Counted from the stretch's first letter, positions 17,131-26,787 are shown. The stretch: DNA of 64,000 nt from Martinezella rhizogenes (GCF_027460065.1 NZ_JAPYZZ010000009.1:118477-182476); one strand, 5' to 3'. Numbers and translations are program-made. Notes: generated by a model not told the origin, from the sequence alone.

Positions 17131-18594
17131 ATGACGCTCAGCTTCGATCCAGATAGCCTATCCTTGCCGATCGGCCATTTCATCGGCGGCCGATTGATCC
17201 CGGCTCAAAACGGCATCGACATGCACCGCCCCTCTGATGGCATCGAATATGCCGGCTGCCCCAGGGCCGATGCCGCGCTGGTCGATGAAGCGGTGCAGAC
17301 CGCCAAGGCCGCGTTGAAGACCAGCAACTGGGGCGGCGTGCGCCCGCGCGAACGCACGAAGGTCCTGCAGCGCTGGGCCGACCTGATCGAGCAGGAAGCC
17401 GAGACGCTGGCGAAAATCGAGGCCCTGTCCTCCACGCGGCCCGTCGGCCAGCTGATCGCCGGCGACATCGCCGTGACCGCCGAACAAATCCGCTTCTTCG
17501 CCGAATTCGCCGACAAGGAAGGCGGCGATCTGGTGCCGACCGACGATGCGAGCCTCGGCATGATCATGACCGAGCCCTATGGCGTAGTCGGCGCGATTAC
17601 ACCGTGGAATTTCCCCGTCTCGATGGCTGGCTGGAAACTCGGCCCGGCGCTCGCGGCCGGCAATGCTGTGGTGCTGAAACCATCGGAAATGACGCCTTTT
17701 TCCAGCATTTTCATGGCCGAGCTGGCCATCAAGGCCGGCCTGCCCGCCGGCCTCATCAACATCGTGCTGGGCGACGGACCCGTGACGGGCAACGCCATAA
17801 CTGGCCATCCCGAGATTTCCAAGGTCAGCTTCACCGGCTCGACCGCCGCCGGTTCCGCTATCATGGCCAATGTCGCCCGCACCGGCATCAAACCCATGAC
17901 GCTGGAACTCGGCGGCAAAAGCCCGCAGCTGGTCTTTGCCGATGCCGATATCGAAAAGGCGGCAGCGGCGATTGCCGGTAATATTCTCTCAAATGCGGGT
18001 CAGGCCTGTGTCGCCGGCTCGCGCATCATCGTTGAGGAAAATGCGGCCGACGCCCTTTCCGCCGCGATCATCGCCCGCATGAAGATGGTAAAGCCCGGCC
18101 CGACCTGGGACGAGGCCACCCAATATTCGCCGATCATTTCCGACGTACAGCGCAAACGTATCGACACCATCGTGCAGGCGGCCGTGGCACATGGCGGTGA
18201 ATGCCTGACCGGCGGAGCAAACATGGACGGCCCCGGCTATTTCTACCAGCCGACGCTGATCGCCAATGTCGACCAGACCTCGCCCGCCGTCACCGAGGAA
18301 ATCTTCGGGCCGGTGCTGACGCTGCAGACCTTCCGCACGGAAGAAGAGGCTCTGGCGCTTTCCGATCATCCGACCTACGGTCTGGCGGCGGGTCTTTTCA
18401 GCCGCGACATCTCGCGTGTCCTGCGCCTGTCGCGCGCCATCCAGGCCGGAACGATCTGGGTCAATCGTTACGGACGTTCGCGCGACCACATATTGTCGAC
18501 GGGCGGTTACAAGCGTTCCGGCATCGGCAAGGATCTTGGACGCGAGGCCTATCTCGCCAACCGCAAAAGCAAAAGCGTCCTCATCGGACTGTAA
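17131..18594 (+). CDS. NAD(P)-dependent aldehyde dehydrogenase
   Basis: The gene encodes 487 residues from ATG 17131 (AGAGGA upstream); longer open frame upstream lacks a good ribosome site. It shows the PWNFP nucleotide-site motif, FTGSTAAGS, the general base in LELGGKSP (~250) and the catalytic Cys in AGQACVAGSR (~285). It is a betaine/aminoaldehyde-type family member. It is followed 13 bases later by a decarboxylating dehydrogenase. Probably oxidises an aldehyde formed by the neighbouring aminotransferase or oxidase genes. Confidence 0.93.
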   Translation: MTLSFDPDSLSLPIGHFIGGRLIPAQNGIDMHRPSDGIEYAGCPRADAALVDEAVQTAKAALKTSNWGGVRPRERTKVLQRWADLIEQEAETLAKIEALSSTRPVGQLIAGDIAVTAEQIRFFAEFADKEGGDLVPTDDASLGMIMTEPYGVVGAITPWNFPVSMAGWKLGPALAAGNAVVLKPSEMTPFSSIFMAELAIKAGLPAGLINIVLGDGPVTGNAITGHPEISKVSFTGSTAAGSAIMANVARTGIKPMTLELGGKSPQLVFADADIEKAAAAIAGNILSNAGQACVAGSRIIVEENAADALSAAIIARMKMVKPGPTWDEATQYSPIISDVQRKRIDTIVQAAVAHGGECLTGGANMDGPGYFYQPTLIANVDQTSPAVTEEIFGPVLTLQTFRTEEEALALSDHPTYGLAAGLFSRDISRVLRLSRAIQAGTIWVNRYGRSRDHILSTGGYKRSGIGKDLGREAYLANRKSKSVLIGL

Positions 18595-18607
18595 CAGGAG
18601 AATTCTC

Positions 18608-19651
18608 TTGAAAACGCATCGCATCGCACTCATTCCCGGGGACGGCATCGGCCAAAGCGTGACGGACGCCGCGTGGCAGGTTCTCAATGCCGTCGCCAAA
18701 ACCTCCGGTTTTGCGCTTGAAGGAACGGAATTCCCCTGGTCCTGCGCCTTCTACAAGGAAACCGGGGCGATGATGCCAAAGGACGGCATCGAAACATTGC
18801 GCGGCTTCGACGCCATTCTGCTCGGCGCGGTCGGCTGGCCGGCGGAAGTGCCTGACTCGGTGTCGCTGCATGGCCTGCTGCTGCCGATCCGCAAGGCTTT
18901 CGTGCAATATGCCAATATCCGCCCGCACCGGCTGCTGCCCGGCGTGCAAGGGCCCTTGAAGGCTGACGGCTTCGACATTCTCTGCATCCGCGAAAACACG
19001 GAAGGCGAATATTCCGGCGCCGGCGGCCGCGTGCATCAGGGCACGGAGGACGAAGTTGCCGTCGAAACCTCGATCTTCACCCGCAAGGGCGTGGAGCGGA
19101 TCTTGCGCTTCGGTTTCGAACAGGCGCAAAAACGTCGCGGCAAGCTCGCTTCCGTCACCAAGTCCAATGCCCAGAAATATTCGATGGTGTTCTGGGACGA
19201 GGTGACCCATAAGCTCGCGGCGGAATATCCTGACGTCGAGGTCTCAAGCTATCACATCGACGCCATGGCGGCACGCATGGTAATGGCGCCGGAAAGCCTC
19301 GATGTCGTCGTCGCTTCCAACCTCTTCGGCGACATTCTGACCGATCTCGGCGCCGCCATTCAGGGCGGCCTCGGTTTTGCCGCTTCCGCCAATATCAATC
19401 CCGACCGCAGCGCGCCCTCGATGTTCGAGCCGGTGCATGGTTCAGCCCCCGACATCGCCCATCTCGGCATCGCCAACCCCATCGCTGCCATCTGGTCCGG
19501 CGCGATGATGCTCGAGCACTTGGGCGAAAAGGATGCCGCCGCAAAGATCATAGCGGCGCTGGAAACGGCGACCGGCCGGGGCATCGGCACGGTGCCGGGC
19601 AAGGATAAGACGGACACCATCACCGCCGCGGTTCTCGCGGCACTCGCCTGA
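18608..19651 (+). CDS. Tartrate / isopropylmalate-type decarboxylating dehydrogenase
   Basis: The probable start is TTG 18608, 8 bases after CAGGAG, giving 347 residues opening with KTHRIALIPGDGIG, as expected for the isocitrate/isopropylmalate/tartrate dehydrogenase family. Other marks are ENTEGEYSG, the metal-binding Asp pair in SNLFGDILTDLGAA, and HGSAPDIA. The sequence fits the tartrate dehydrogenase/decarboxylase branch (metal plus NAD) rather than LeuB, and leu genes are not nearby. The rare TTG start may hold translation low relative to its neighbours. Confidence 0.87.
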   Translation: MKTHRIALIPGDGIGQSVTDAAWQVLNAVAKTSGFALEGTEFPWSCAFYKETGAMMPKDGIETLRGFDAILLGAVGWPAEVPDSVSLHGLLLPIRKAFVQYANIRPHRLLPGVQGPLKADGFDILCIRENTEGEYSGAGGRVHQGTEDEVAVETSIFTRKGVERILRFGFEQAQKRRGKLASVTKSNAQKYSMVFWDEVTHKLAAEYPDVEVSSYHIDAMAARMVMAPESLDVVVASNLFGDILTDLGAAIQGGLGFAASANINPDRSAPSMFEPVHGSAPDIAHLGIANPIAAIWSGAMMLEHLGEKDAAAKIIAALETATGRGIGTVPGKDKTDTITAAVLAALA

Positions 19652-19663
19652 TTTCGGAGAATT

Positions 19664-21124
19664 ATGATGCAGGGCTTGAAGGACAAGGAACTCTTTCGCC
19701 AGACGGGTTTGATCGGCGGCGCATGGAAGGCGGCAGCATCGGGCAAGGTGGTGGATGTCACCGATCCGGCGACGCAGGCGGTCATCGGCACCGTGCCGGA
19801 CATGGGCAGCGCGGAAACCCGTGCGGCAATCGAGGCCGCCAACGCCGCCTTCGGACCATGGAAGAAAAAGACCCATGCCGAACGCGCCGCCCTTCTTGAA
19901 AAATGGTTCGCGCTGATGATCGAGAATATCGACGATCTCGGCCTGATCCTGACCGTCGAACAGGGCAAGCCGCTTGACGAAGCCAAGGGCGAAATCCGCT
20001 ACGGCGCGTCCTTCGTCAAATGGTTTGCCGAAGAGGCCCGGCGCATTGGCGGCGGCACCATCCCTTCACCGACACCCGACCGGCGCATCGTGGTGCTGAA
20101 GGAGCCGGTCGGCGTCTGCGGCATCATCACGCCATGGAATTTCCCGAATGCGATGATCACCCGCAAGGTCGCGCCGGCACTCGCCACCGGCTGCACCGTC
20201 GTCATCAAGCCTTCGGAATTCACGCCCTATTCGGCGCTGGCCCTTGGTGTGCTCGCCGAACGGGCGGGCATTCCCGCAGGCGTCATCAACATCGTCACCG
20301 GCATGCCGACTGAAATCGGCAATGAAATCATGGCCAACGAGACGGTGCGGAAAATTTCCTTCACCGGCTCCACCCGCGTCGGCTCGCTTCTGATGCGGGG
20401 TGCTGCCGACAGCGTCAAGCGGCTGTCGCTGGAACTCGGCGGCAATGCGCCCTTCATCGTGTTTGATGATGCCGATCTCGATCTTGCCATCGAAGGCGCG
20501 CTCGTTTCGAAGTTCCGCAATGGCGGCCAGACCTGCGTCTGCGCCAACCGTATTCTCGTGCAGTCGAGCGTTTACGACGCCTTCGCGAAAAAACTGGCGG
20601 ATCGCGTCGACGCCATGCGGGTCGGCCCTGGAACGGAAGCGGGCGTCTCCATCGGCCCGATGATCAACGAACCGGCCATTGCGAAAATCCGCGCCCATAT
20701 CGATGACGCCGTGGCCAAGGGTGCAACGATCATCACCAGGCCGCGCGATTTGCCGGAAGGCCCGCAATATACCGCACCCGTGGTGTTGACGGGCGCAACA
20801 ACGGCAATGCAGCTGGCAAGCGAAGAGACCTTCGGACCTGTCGCGCCGCTCTTCCGCTTCGAGACTGAAGAAGAAGCGCTCGCCATTGCTAATGGAACAC
20901 CCTTCGGCCTTGCCGCTTATTTTTACACCGAGAGCCTCAAGCGCGCATGGCGGGTAGGTGAAGCGCTGGAATTCGGCATGGTCGGCCTCAATACCGGTGC
21001 GATCTCCACGGAGGTCGCCCCCTTCGGCGGCGTCAAGCAATCCGGCCTAGGCCGCGAAGGCGCGCAGGTCGGCATCGAGGAATATCTGGAAACGAAGACG
21101 TTCCACATCGGCGGACTTGCCTGA
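19664..21124 (+). CDS. gabD: Succinate-semialdehyde dehydrogenase (GabD-like)
   Basis: This 486-residue aldehyde dehydrogenase starts at the first of two adjacent ATGs after GGAGAATT. Motifs include PWNFPNAMITRK, FTGSTRVGS, LELGGNAPFIVFDDAD (general base) and GGQTCVCANRI (catalytic Cys), with the GabD-type C-terminus GLGREGAQVGIEEYLETK. It oxidises succinate semialdehyde or a close homologue to feed the TCA cycle. It is the last gene of the plus-strand series and is followed by a strong terminator at 21149-21175. Confidence 0.92.
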   Translation: MMQGLKDKELFRQTGLIGGAWKAAASGKVVDVTDPATQAVIGTVPDMGSAETRAAIEAANAAFGPWKKKTHAERAALLEKWFALMIENIDDLGLILTVEQGKPLDEAKGEIRYGASFVKWFAEEARRIGGGTIPSPTPDRRIVVLKEPVGVCGIITPWNFPNAMITRKVAPALATGCTVVIKPSEFTPYSALALGVLAERAGIPAGVINIVTGMPTEIGNEIMANETVRKISFTGSTRVGSLLMRGAADSVKRLSLELGGNAPFIVFDDADLDLAIEGALVSKFRNGGQTCVCANRILVQSSVYDAFAKKLADRVDAMRVGPGTEAGVSIGPMINEPAIAKIRAHIDDAVAKGATIITRPRDLPEGPQYTAPVVLTGATTAMQLASEETFGPVAPLFRFETEEEALAIANGTPFGLAAYFYTESLKRAWRVGEALEFGMVGLNTGAISTEVAPFGGVKQSGLGREGAQVGIEEYLETKTFHIGGLA

Positions 21125-21148
21125 CGCCTGTTTCTTTCTCCCCGCCTA

Positions 21149-21175
21149 AAGGGCCGCTCTGCGGCCCTTCTTTTT
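21149..21175 (+). terminator. Intrinsic terminator after the gabD-like gene
   Basis: AAGGGCCGC-TCT-GCGGCCCTT makes a 9-bp GC-rich stem followed by CTTTTT. It is placed 25 bases after the stop codon and closes the 14.5-21.1 kb series. Confidence 0.9.
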
Positions 21176-21186
21176 GTGCCGATGCA

Positions 21187-21211
21187 ACAAAAAACGGCCC
21201 GGAGGCCGCTT
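21187..21211 (-). terminator. Intrinsic terminator after the FAD oxidoreductase gene (minus strand)
   Basis: On the minus strand CGGCC-TCC-GGGCCG is followed by TTTTTTG, immediately after the oxidoreductase stop codon at 21216. Together with 21149-21175 it insulates two converging units. Confidence 0.8.
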
Positions 21212-21215
21212 TGAA

Positions 21216-22496
21216 TTACTGAAACTTGTCGAGCATCTTGTAATAAAGGCCCACCAGAGGCAGGAACCAGGGCTTGCCGAAATGGCCCGGCACTGCCGGC
21301 CAGTCCAGCCCCTTCAGAGGGTTGGTATCCGGACGTCCCATGATGGTGTCGGCCATGATCATGCCGAGATGGGTGGAAAGCTGCGCGCCATGGCCGGAAT
21401 AGCCCATCGCATACCACACGCCGTCATGAAAACCGGCGCGCGGATATCGGTCCTTGGTCATATCGACCAGACCACCCCAGCAATAATCGATCGGCACATG
21501 GACAAGCTGCGGGAAGATGCGATGAAGGCTTTCCGTCAGGATCGCGCCGCTCTTGGCGTCGGAACGCTGGTCCGAGGTCGCGGAAAAACGGGCACGGCCG
21601 CCGAAGATCAAGCGATTATCCGGCGCCAGACGGAAATAATTGCCTATGTTCATGGAGTTGACATAGGTGCGGTTGCCCGGAACCGAAGCCTTGATCTCGG
21701 CATCGGTCAGCGGCCGCGTGGCGATGATGAAACTGCCGACCGCGATGATACGGCGGCGGAAATAACCAAAGCCGGAGGGCGTATAGGCGCCGGTCGCGAC
21801 CAGAACATTGTCGGCTGTCACCTTGCCGCGCGGGGTTTCCAGTTCATGGAGCTTGCCGTTCTGGATGTGTTTCGTCACGGCGGCGTTTTCGAAGATCACC
21901 GCGCCATGACGGCTGGCAGCTTCGGCAAGGCCGGCGACATAACGGCCCATATGCATCATGGCGCTCTTCTTCGAGAGCATCGCACCGTAAAAGGGCGAGC
22001 CGATTTCCGCCTTCAGATCCGCAAGGGACAAAAGCGCCGTATCGGGATCGACCTCGGCATGAAGTGCCTCGAAATTTTTTGCCAGACCTTCGAAATGCTG
22101 GGGCTTGGAAGCAAGTTTCAGCTTGCCGGAACGGCGGAAATTGCAATTGATCCCTTCTTCGGCAATCAATGCCTCCAGCGTGTCGATTGAATCATCCAGC
22201 GCCTTGTAGAGGGCTATGGCGCGTTCCTTGCCGAGTTCCGCCTTGGCGGAAAGATAGGAATGGGCAAGGCCGTTGTTGAGGTGCCCGCCATTGCGGCCGG
22301 AGGCACCCCAGCCGACCCGCTGCCCTTCAAGGACAACCACGCGCGCGCCAGCTTTAGCGAGCTGGCGCGCCGCACCTAGACCGGTGAAACCGCCGCCGAC
22401 GACGGCCACATCATAGTGGCCTTCCACAGGTCCCTCCGCCGCTCCCGAAAACAGGGGAGCGGTGTCGTGCCAGTAGGAGACGAGCTTCATGGTCAT
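21216..22496 (-). CDS. FAD-dependent amine/amino-acid oxidoreductase (PuuB/DAO family)
   Basis: The start at ATG 22496 follows AAGGAAAGG; this gives 426 residues. FAD-binding GxGxxG appears as VAVVGGGFTGLGAARQLAKAG (~34), and GWGASGRNGGHLNNGL (~72) is the DAO/PuuB-type flavin contact. The C-terminal GYSGHGAQLSTHLG (~375) is the second FAD site. The family includes gamma-glutamylputrescine oxidoreductase. Eleven bases separate it from the upstream HAD gene, so the two are probably co-transcribed. It likely oxidises an amine or N-substituted amino acid. Confidence 0.88.
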   Translation of the reverse strand: MTMKLVSYWHDTAPLFSGAAEGPVEGHYDVAVVGGGFTGLGAARQLAKAGARVVVLEGQRVGWGASGRNGGHLNNGLAHSYLSAKAELGKERAIALYKALDDSIDTLEALIAEEGINCNFRRSGKLKLASKPQHFEGLAKNFEALHAEVDPDTALLSLADLKAEIGSPFYGAMLSKKSAMMHMGRYVAGLAEAASRHGAVIFENAAVTKHIQNGKLHELETPRGKVTADNVLVATGAYTPSGFGYFRRRIIAVGSFIIATRPLTDAEIKASVPGNRTYVNSMNIGNYFRLAPDNRLIFGGRARFSATSDQRSDAKSGAILTESLHRIFPQLVHVPIDYCWGGLVDMTKDRYPRAGFHDGVWYAMGYSGHGAQLSTHLGMIMADTIMGRPDTNPLKGLDWPAVPGHFGKPWFLPLVGLYYKMLDKFQ

Positions 22497-22506
22497 GATC
22501 CTTTCC

Positions 22507-23175
22507 TTACAGTCCGACGACACCCGCAAGACCGGAAATATCTGATATTTCCACATAACCATAATAGGGGTTTGCGGGCTCGTGACCGCGATTGACCCAG
22601 ACCTTGTTCTTGATGCCGAGATCATGGGCCGACATCAGGTCGTAGCGGAAGGAGGAAGAAACATGCAGCATGTCCTCCGGCCCGCAGCCCAGCATATCGA
22701 ACATATATTCGAACGCCTTGAAGCGCGGCTTGTAGGCCTGCGCCTGCTGGGCGGTGTAAACAGCGTGGAACGGCGCGCCGAGCTTTTCGACATTCGACAT
22801 GATCTGTGAATTCATGGCGTTTGACAGGATGACGAGGGGAATTTCCTTCGCCACCTTGGCAAGGCCGGCTGGAACGTCGGCATGCGGCCCCCAGGTCGGC
22901 ACGCGCTCGTAAACGAAGGTGGCGTCTTCATCCTTGAAGGCAACGCCGTTGCGCTTGCAGCTACGCGACAGGGAATTATAGACCACCTGGGCATAGGGTT
23001 GCCAGGCACCCATGATCTCATCCAGACGGTAGGCCGCGAAATTCTTGATGAACTGCTGCATCTGCGCTTCGTCCAGGCGATCGCCATAGAGATCGCGGGC
23101 GGCTTCGGCCATCTGGAAATTGATCAGCGTGCCGTAGCAATCAAAGGAGATGTATTTCGGGCGGAAGATGGTCAT
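22507..23175 (-). CDS. Type II haloacid dehalogenase-like HAD hydrolase (copy 1)
   Basis: The gene encodes 222 residues from ATG 23175. The HAD nucleophile motif is FDCYGTLI (Asp12), with motif II VILSNAMN (Ser ~120) and a Lys in AYKPRFKAF (~150), then SSFRYDLMSAHDLG and a WVNRGHEPANP tail of the 2-haloacid dehalogenase family. Many such proteins beside amine oxidases act on phosphorylated or non-halogenated substrates, so dehalogenase activity is not assured. It is the leading gene of the HAD-oxidoreductase pair. Confidence 0.85.
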   Translation of the reverse strand: MTIFRPKYISFDCYGTLINFQMAEAARDLYGDRLDEAQMQQFIKNFAAYRLDEIMGAWQPYAQVVYNSLSRSCKRNGVAFKDEDATFVYERVPTWGPHADVPAGLAKVAKEIPLVILSNAMNSQIMSNVEKLGAPFHAVYTAQQAQAYKPRFKAFEYMFDMLGCGPEDMLHVSSSFRYDLMSAHDLGIKNKVWVNRGHEPANPYYGYVEISDISGLAGVVGL

Positions 23176-23498
23176 GTCGTCGTCATCCTTGCTTGGGGAT
23201 CGGCCGTGCCGGAATAAACTGATCATAGAAAGCCTTTGACCGGTCGGCGCACCGCAATTGCTGGTCACGGAAGCAGATTGTTGCGTATGCAGCCGCCAGT
23301 TTGGCAGAGAGTTGCGTTGAGGCAAACCCAAAGCCGTGGCATGCCCCGGGTTCACCGCCCGATACAGACAAGATGCGGCATAAGATGCGGCGGCGGATAA
23401 AAGCTACAGCGAAACATATCGAACCTTCCCATTTGTCGGGACAATCTTCTTCCGGCATCAGTCTATCAATGAATAGTGAGAACAAACGGAGTTCCGGC
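23176..23498. other. Divergent intergenic region (323 bases)
   Basis: No convincing gene is seen. The region separates the minus-strand HAD/oxidoreductase pair from the plus-strand GNAT/aminotransferase genes and must carry both promoters. It contains a short direct repeat AAGATGCGGC (23370-23379 and 23382-23391) that could be an operator. Confidence 0.5.
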
Positions 23499-24335
23499 AT
23501 GCAAGCGAGCCTGATCGATATCCAAACGTTTCAACCGGACCATCTCGATGCGGCCGTTGAACTTTCCCGTCAGGCCGGATGGCCGCACCGGAAGGAAGAC
23601 TGGGCGCTAGTCCTTTCCTTAAGCAAAGGTTTCGTCGCGCTGGAAAACGGGCGTGTGGTCGGAACCGCCATGGCGACGCTTCTCGGTGAAACCTGCGCTA
23701 CCGTCAATATGGTGATCGTGGACGAGAGCATGCGCGGCCGCGGCCTCGGGCGTCAGCTGATGCAGGCGGCGCTGGACGCGGCAGAAAATCGCGAATGCCG
23801 TCTTGTCGCCACGGCCGATGGCCTGCCGCTTTACGAAAAGCTTGGCTTTGCCGCCTTTGGTGAGGTGTGCCAGCACCAGGGCATTCCGTCCGCGACCGAC
23901 AGGCCTGCCGGTGTGGCCTGGGTGGATAGTATCGAACCGGCCGAGCTTGCGGCGCTGGATGCACAGGCTTTCGGCGCGGATCGCACGGCGCTCTTTACAG
24001 TACTCGCCAGCCGGGCACGTTTCGCACTTGTGCGCAAACACGGCGTCATCAAGGGTTTCGCCGCCCTGCGCGCCTTCGGACGTGGTGAAGTCATCGGCCC
24101 GGTAGTAGCAGAAGATGTTGAAATCGCGAAAGATTTGATTGCTTTCATAGTGTCCGAACGCGCCGGCGAATTCCTGCGCGTGGATACCACGGTGGATGCA
24201 GGCCTCGCCCCCTGGCTTGCCGAACGCGGCCTTGCTCATGTCGGCGGCGGCATCGCCATGCGCCGGCCGAAAGCCGAGATCGCAGCCGACACAAAACTCA
24301 AGACATTCGCATTGACCAGCCAGGCACTCGGCTGA
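23499..24335 (+). CDS. Two-domain GNAT N-acetyltransferase (paralogue of 13405-14283)
   Basis: ATG 23499 is chosen because ACGGAG lies 8 bases upstream; 278 residues. The N-terminal GNAT domain (~10-130) has the acetyl-CoA loop MRGRGLGRQLMQAAL and the end motif LYEKLGFAAFGE. A C-terminal Acetyltransf_18-like domain (~140-260) has GEVIGPVVAEDVEIAKDLIAFI. It lies 14 bases before the aminotransferase gene, pointing to a role in the same pathway. Two enzymes of this uncommon architecture lie about 10 kb apart in one catabolic locus. Confidence 0.85.
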   Translation: MQASLIDIQTFQPDHLDAAVELSRQAGWPHRKEDWALVLSLSKGFVALENGRVVGTAMATLLGETCATVNMVIVDESMRGRGLGRQLMQAALDAAENRECRLVATADGLPLYEKLGFAAFGEVCQHQGIPSATDRPAGVAWVDSIEPAELAALDAQAFGADRTALFTVLASRARFALVRKHGVIKGFAALRAFGRGEVIGPVVAEDVEIAKDLIAFIVSERAGEFLRVDTTVDAGLAPWLAERGLAHVGGGIAMRRPKAEIAADTKLKTFALTSQALG

Positions 24336-24349
24336 ATCCGGAGAGACCC

Positions 24350-25723
24350 ATGTTAAGCAATTCACTGATCGAACTGGACCGCGCCCATCTGGTGCACCCC
24401 GTCTCCTCCTTCCGCGGCCATGAAAAGCTCGGCGTGCGGGTGCTGAAATCGGCAAGCGGCGCCACCGTTACCGACATCACCGGCCATCAGTTGATCGACG
24501 GTTTTGCCGGCCTCTGGTGCGTCAATGCCGGTTACGGGCACGACAGCATCGTCGAAGCCGCGGCAAAGCAGATGCGTGAATTGCCCTATGCCACCGCCTA
24601 TTTCGACATTGGCAGCGAACCGGCGATCCGGCTGGCTTCGGAACTTGCCGACCGCGCGCCGGGTGATCTCAACCACGTCTATTTCACGCTTGGCGGTTCC
24701 GATGCGGTGGACAGCACCATCCGGTTTATCCGGTATTACTGGCATGCGAAAGGCCAGCCGCAGCGCGACCAGTTCATTTCCATCGAACAGGGCTATCACG
24801 GCTCCACCACGGCCGGCTCGGGCCTCACCGCTCTACCCGCTTTCCATGCGGGTTTCGGCGTGCCCTATGACTGGCAGCACAAAATTCCGTCGCATTATGC
24901 CTATCGCAATCCTGTCGGCAGTGATCCGGCCGCCATCATTGCATCCTCCCTGCAAATTCTGAAGGACAAGATCGAGGCCATCGGACCGGACCGCGTCGCC
25001 GCCTTTTATGCCGAACCCATTCAGGGCTCGGGCGGCGTTCTGGTGCCACCGCCGGGCTGGATCAAGGCCATGCGCGAGCTCTGCCGTTCCTACGGCGTCC
25101 TGTTCGTCGCCGATGAAGTCATCACCGGCTTCGGCCGCACGGGACCACTCTTTGCCTGTGCCGACGAGGACATCGTGCCTGATTTCATCACGGCCGCAAA
25201 AGGCCTCACCTCAGGCTATGTGCCGATGGGCGCCGTCTTCATGGCCGACCATGTTTATGATACAATAGCTGACTTCGCAGGCGAGGCCGCCATCGGTCAC
25301 GGATATACCTATTCCGCCCACCCCGTCAGCGCCGCCGTCGGTCTCGAAGTGCTGAAACTTTATGAAGGCGGACTGCTGGAGAACGGCCGCCGTGCCGGTC
25401 AACGGCTGATGGCCGGCCTTGAAGGATTGAGAAGCCACCCGCTGGTTGGCGATGTACGCGGCAGGGGCATGCTTGCCGCCATCGAACTCGTGACCGACAA
25501 GGACAAGAAGACGCCCCTGCCGGCCGCAGCAGCCCCCGCACGCAAGGTTTTCGACCGCGCCTGGGAGAACGGCCTCATCGTACGCGCCTTCGCGAATGGC
25601 ATCCTCGGCTATGCACCACCGCTCTGCTGCACCGATAGCGAAATCGATGCAATCGTCGAGCGGACGCTGAAGACGCTCGATCAGACGCTTGAAGACCCCG
25701 CAGTGCGGGCAGCGATGGCCTGA
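24350..25723 (+). CDS. Class III PLP-dependent omega-aminotransferase
   Basis: This 457-residue enzyme is of the omega-amino acid/putrescine-pyruvate type. Motifs: GLWCVNAGYGHDSIVEAA (~55), GGSDAVDSTIRF (~110, phosphate site), EQGYHGSTTAGS (~145), AEPIQGSGGVLVPPPGW (~222), FVADEVITGFGRTG (~252, PLP ring Asp) and the Schiff-base Lys in TAAKGLTSGYVPMGA (~283). It transfers a terminal amino group from a diamine or omega-amino acid to pyruvate or glyoxylate; the aldehyde would feed the two aldehyde dehydrogenases upstream. Confidence 0.92.
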   Translation: MLSNSLIELDRAHLVHPVSSFRGHEKLGVRVLKSASGATVTDITGHQLIDGFAGLWCVNAGYGHDSIVEAAAKQMRELPYATAYFDIGSEPAIRLASELADRAPGDLNHVYFTLGGSDAVDSTIRFIRYYWHAKGQPQRDQFISIEQGYHGSTTAGSGLTALPAFHAGFGVPYDWQHKIPSHYAYRNPVGSDPAAIIASSLQILKDKIEAIGPDRVAAFYAEPIQGSGGVLVPPPGWIKAMRELCRSYGVLFVADEVITGFGRTGPLFACADEDIVPDFITAAKGLTSGYVPMGAVFMADHVYDTIADFAGEAAIGHGYTYSAHPVSAAVGLEVLKLYEGGLLENGRRAGQRLMAGLEGLRSHPLVGDVRGRGMLAAIELVTDKDKKTPLPAAAAPARKVFDRAWENGLIVRAFANGILGYAPPLCCTDSEIDAIVERTLKTLDQTLEDPAVRAAMA

Positions 25724-25980
25724 GAGGAAAAGCGGGCGGCGTTGCGGCACCCTCTCGAAATGTCGCAACACACCGCATATTCGCAATATTCTGCCGAACA
25801 GCCGATCCATTTCGGCGTATCCAGCGTGCTGGAAGTGCCAAACTATCAATGCAAACGGTACTAAACGCCATAAAAAAGGGCGTAATCACAAATGGGAACG
25901 GGGCAAGGATCCCGTCCGGGAACAGAATAATCTGCCGCAGGCTCCCCCAAGAGGCCAAGGCGGCGAAGCGGAGACCGACA

Positions 25981-26694
25981 TTGCCCAAAAAATTGAGCGA
26001 CTTCAAATATATGAGCTTCGACGTCGTGGGAACACTCATCGATTTCGAAGGTGGTCTGAAAGCGACGCTTGCTGAGATCGGCACGGAACACGGCGTTGAC
26101 GTCGATGGTGAAAAGGCGCTCGCTCTCTACCGCGCGGCCCGCTATTCCGATGCGACCGATCTGTTTCCGGACGATCTCGTCCGCGTTTACCTGATCATCG
26201 CTCCTGAACTTGGCCTGCCGGCGGAACGCGCGCTCGGCGAACGCCTGCGTGACGCGGCAAAAAGCTGGAAAGGCTTTGCGGACAGCCGCGCGGCCATGGC
26301 CGAACTTGCAAAGACGCATCGCCTGATCGCCATGACCAACGCTCAGCGTTGGGCCTTCGAATATTTCTCGAAGGAACTCGGTAGTCCCTTTCATGCCGCC
26401 TTCACCGCCGATGATACCGGCACGGAAAAACCGGACCCGGCCTTCTTCGAAAAGGTGTTTGCCTTCGTGGAAAGCGAGGGTGCATCGAAGGACGACATTC
26501 TGCATGTCGCGCAAAGCCAGTACCACGATATCGGCGTTTCCCGGCAGCTCGGAATGACCAATTGCTGGATCGAACGCCGCCACGCCCAGAAGGGATATGG
26601 CGGCACGATCGAGCCGGAAAACTTCACCGAACCGGATTTCCACTTCACCTCGATGGCCGACCTTGCCGGGGCCGTGAGGCAAACGGGCGGCTGA
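25981..26694 (+). CDS. Type II haloacid dehalogenase-like HAD hydrolase (copy 2)
   Basis: TTG 25981 is the preferred start because GCGGAG ends 7 bases upstream and the family begins just before the first motif; this gives 237 residues. The open frame extends upstream to 25849 but that part does not look coding. Nucleophile motif FDVVGTLIDF has Val where copy 1 has Tyr. Motif II is AMTNAQRW, followed by GTEKPDPAFF (Lys) and SQYHDIGVSRQLG with the ERRHAQKGYGGT tail. It lies between the aminotransferase and ABC transporter genes. Confidence 0.8.
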   Translation: MPKKLSDFKYMSFDVVGTLIDFEGGLKATLAEIGTEHGVDVDGEKALALYRAARYSDATDLFPDDLVRVYLIIAPELGLPAERALGERLRDAAKSWKGFADSRAAMAELAKTHRLIAMTNAQRWAFEYFSKELGSPFHAAFTADDTGTEKPDPAFFEKVFAFVESEGASKDDILHVAQSQYHDIGVSRQLGMTNCWIERRHAQKGYGGTIEPENFTEPDFHFTSMADLAGAVRQTGG

Positions 26695-26787
26695 ACCGCT
26701 CCTCCCATGGTGTGCCGCGAACTGGGATGCGGCGTGCCGGACATTTTTGCTGACGCATTTCAACAAATCATACAAAAGGGGAAGACC

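Noticed and set aside
21216..23175. Frameshift joining the FAD oxidoreductase and HAD frames
   Set aside because: Each has its own start, ribosome site and complete domain; the frames are simply adjacent genes.
25849..25980. N-terminal extension of the second HAD protein
   Set aside because: The translated extension is basic and unlike the family. The TTG at 25981 has a ribosome site and gives normal length.
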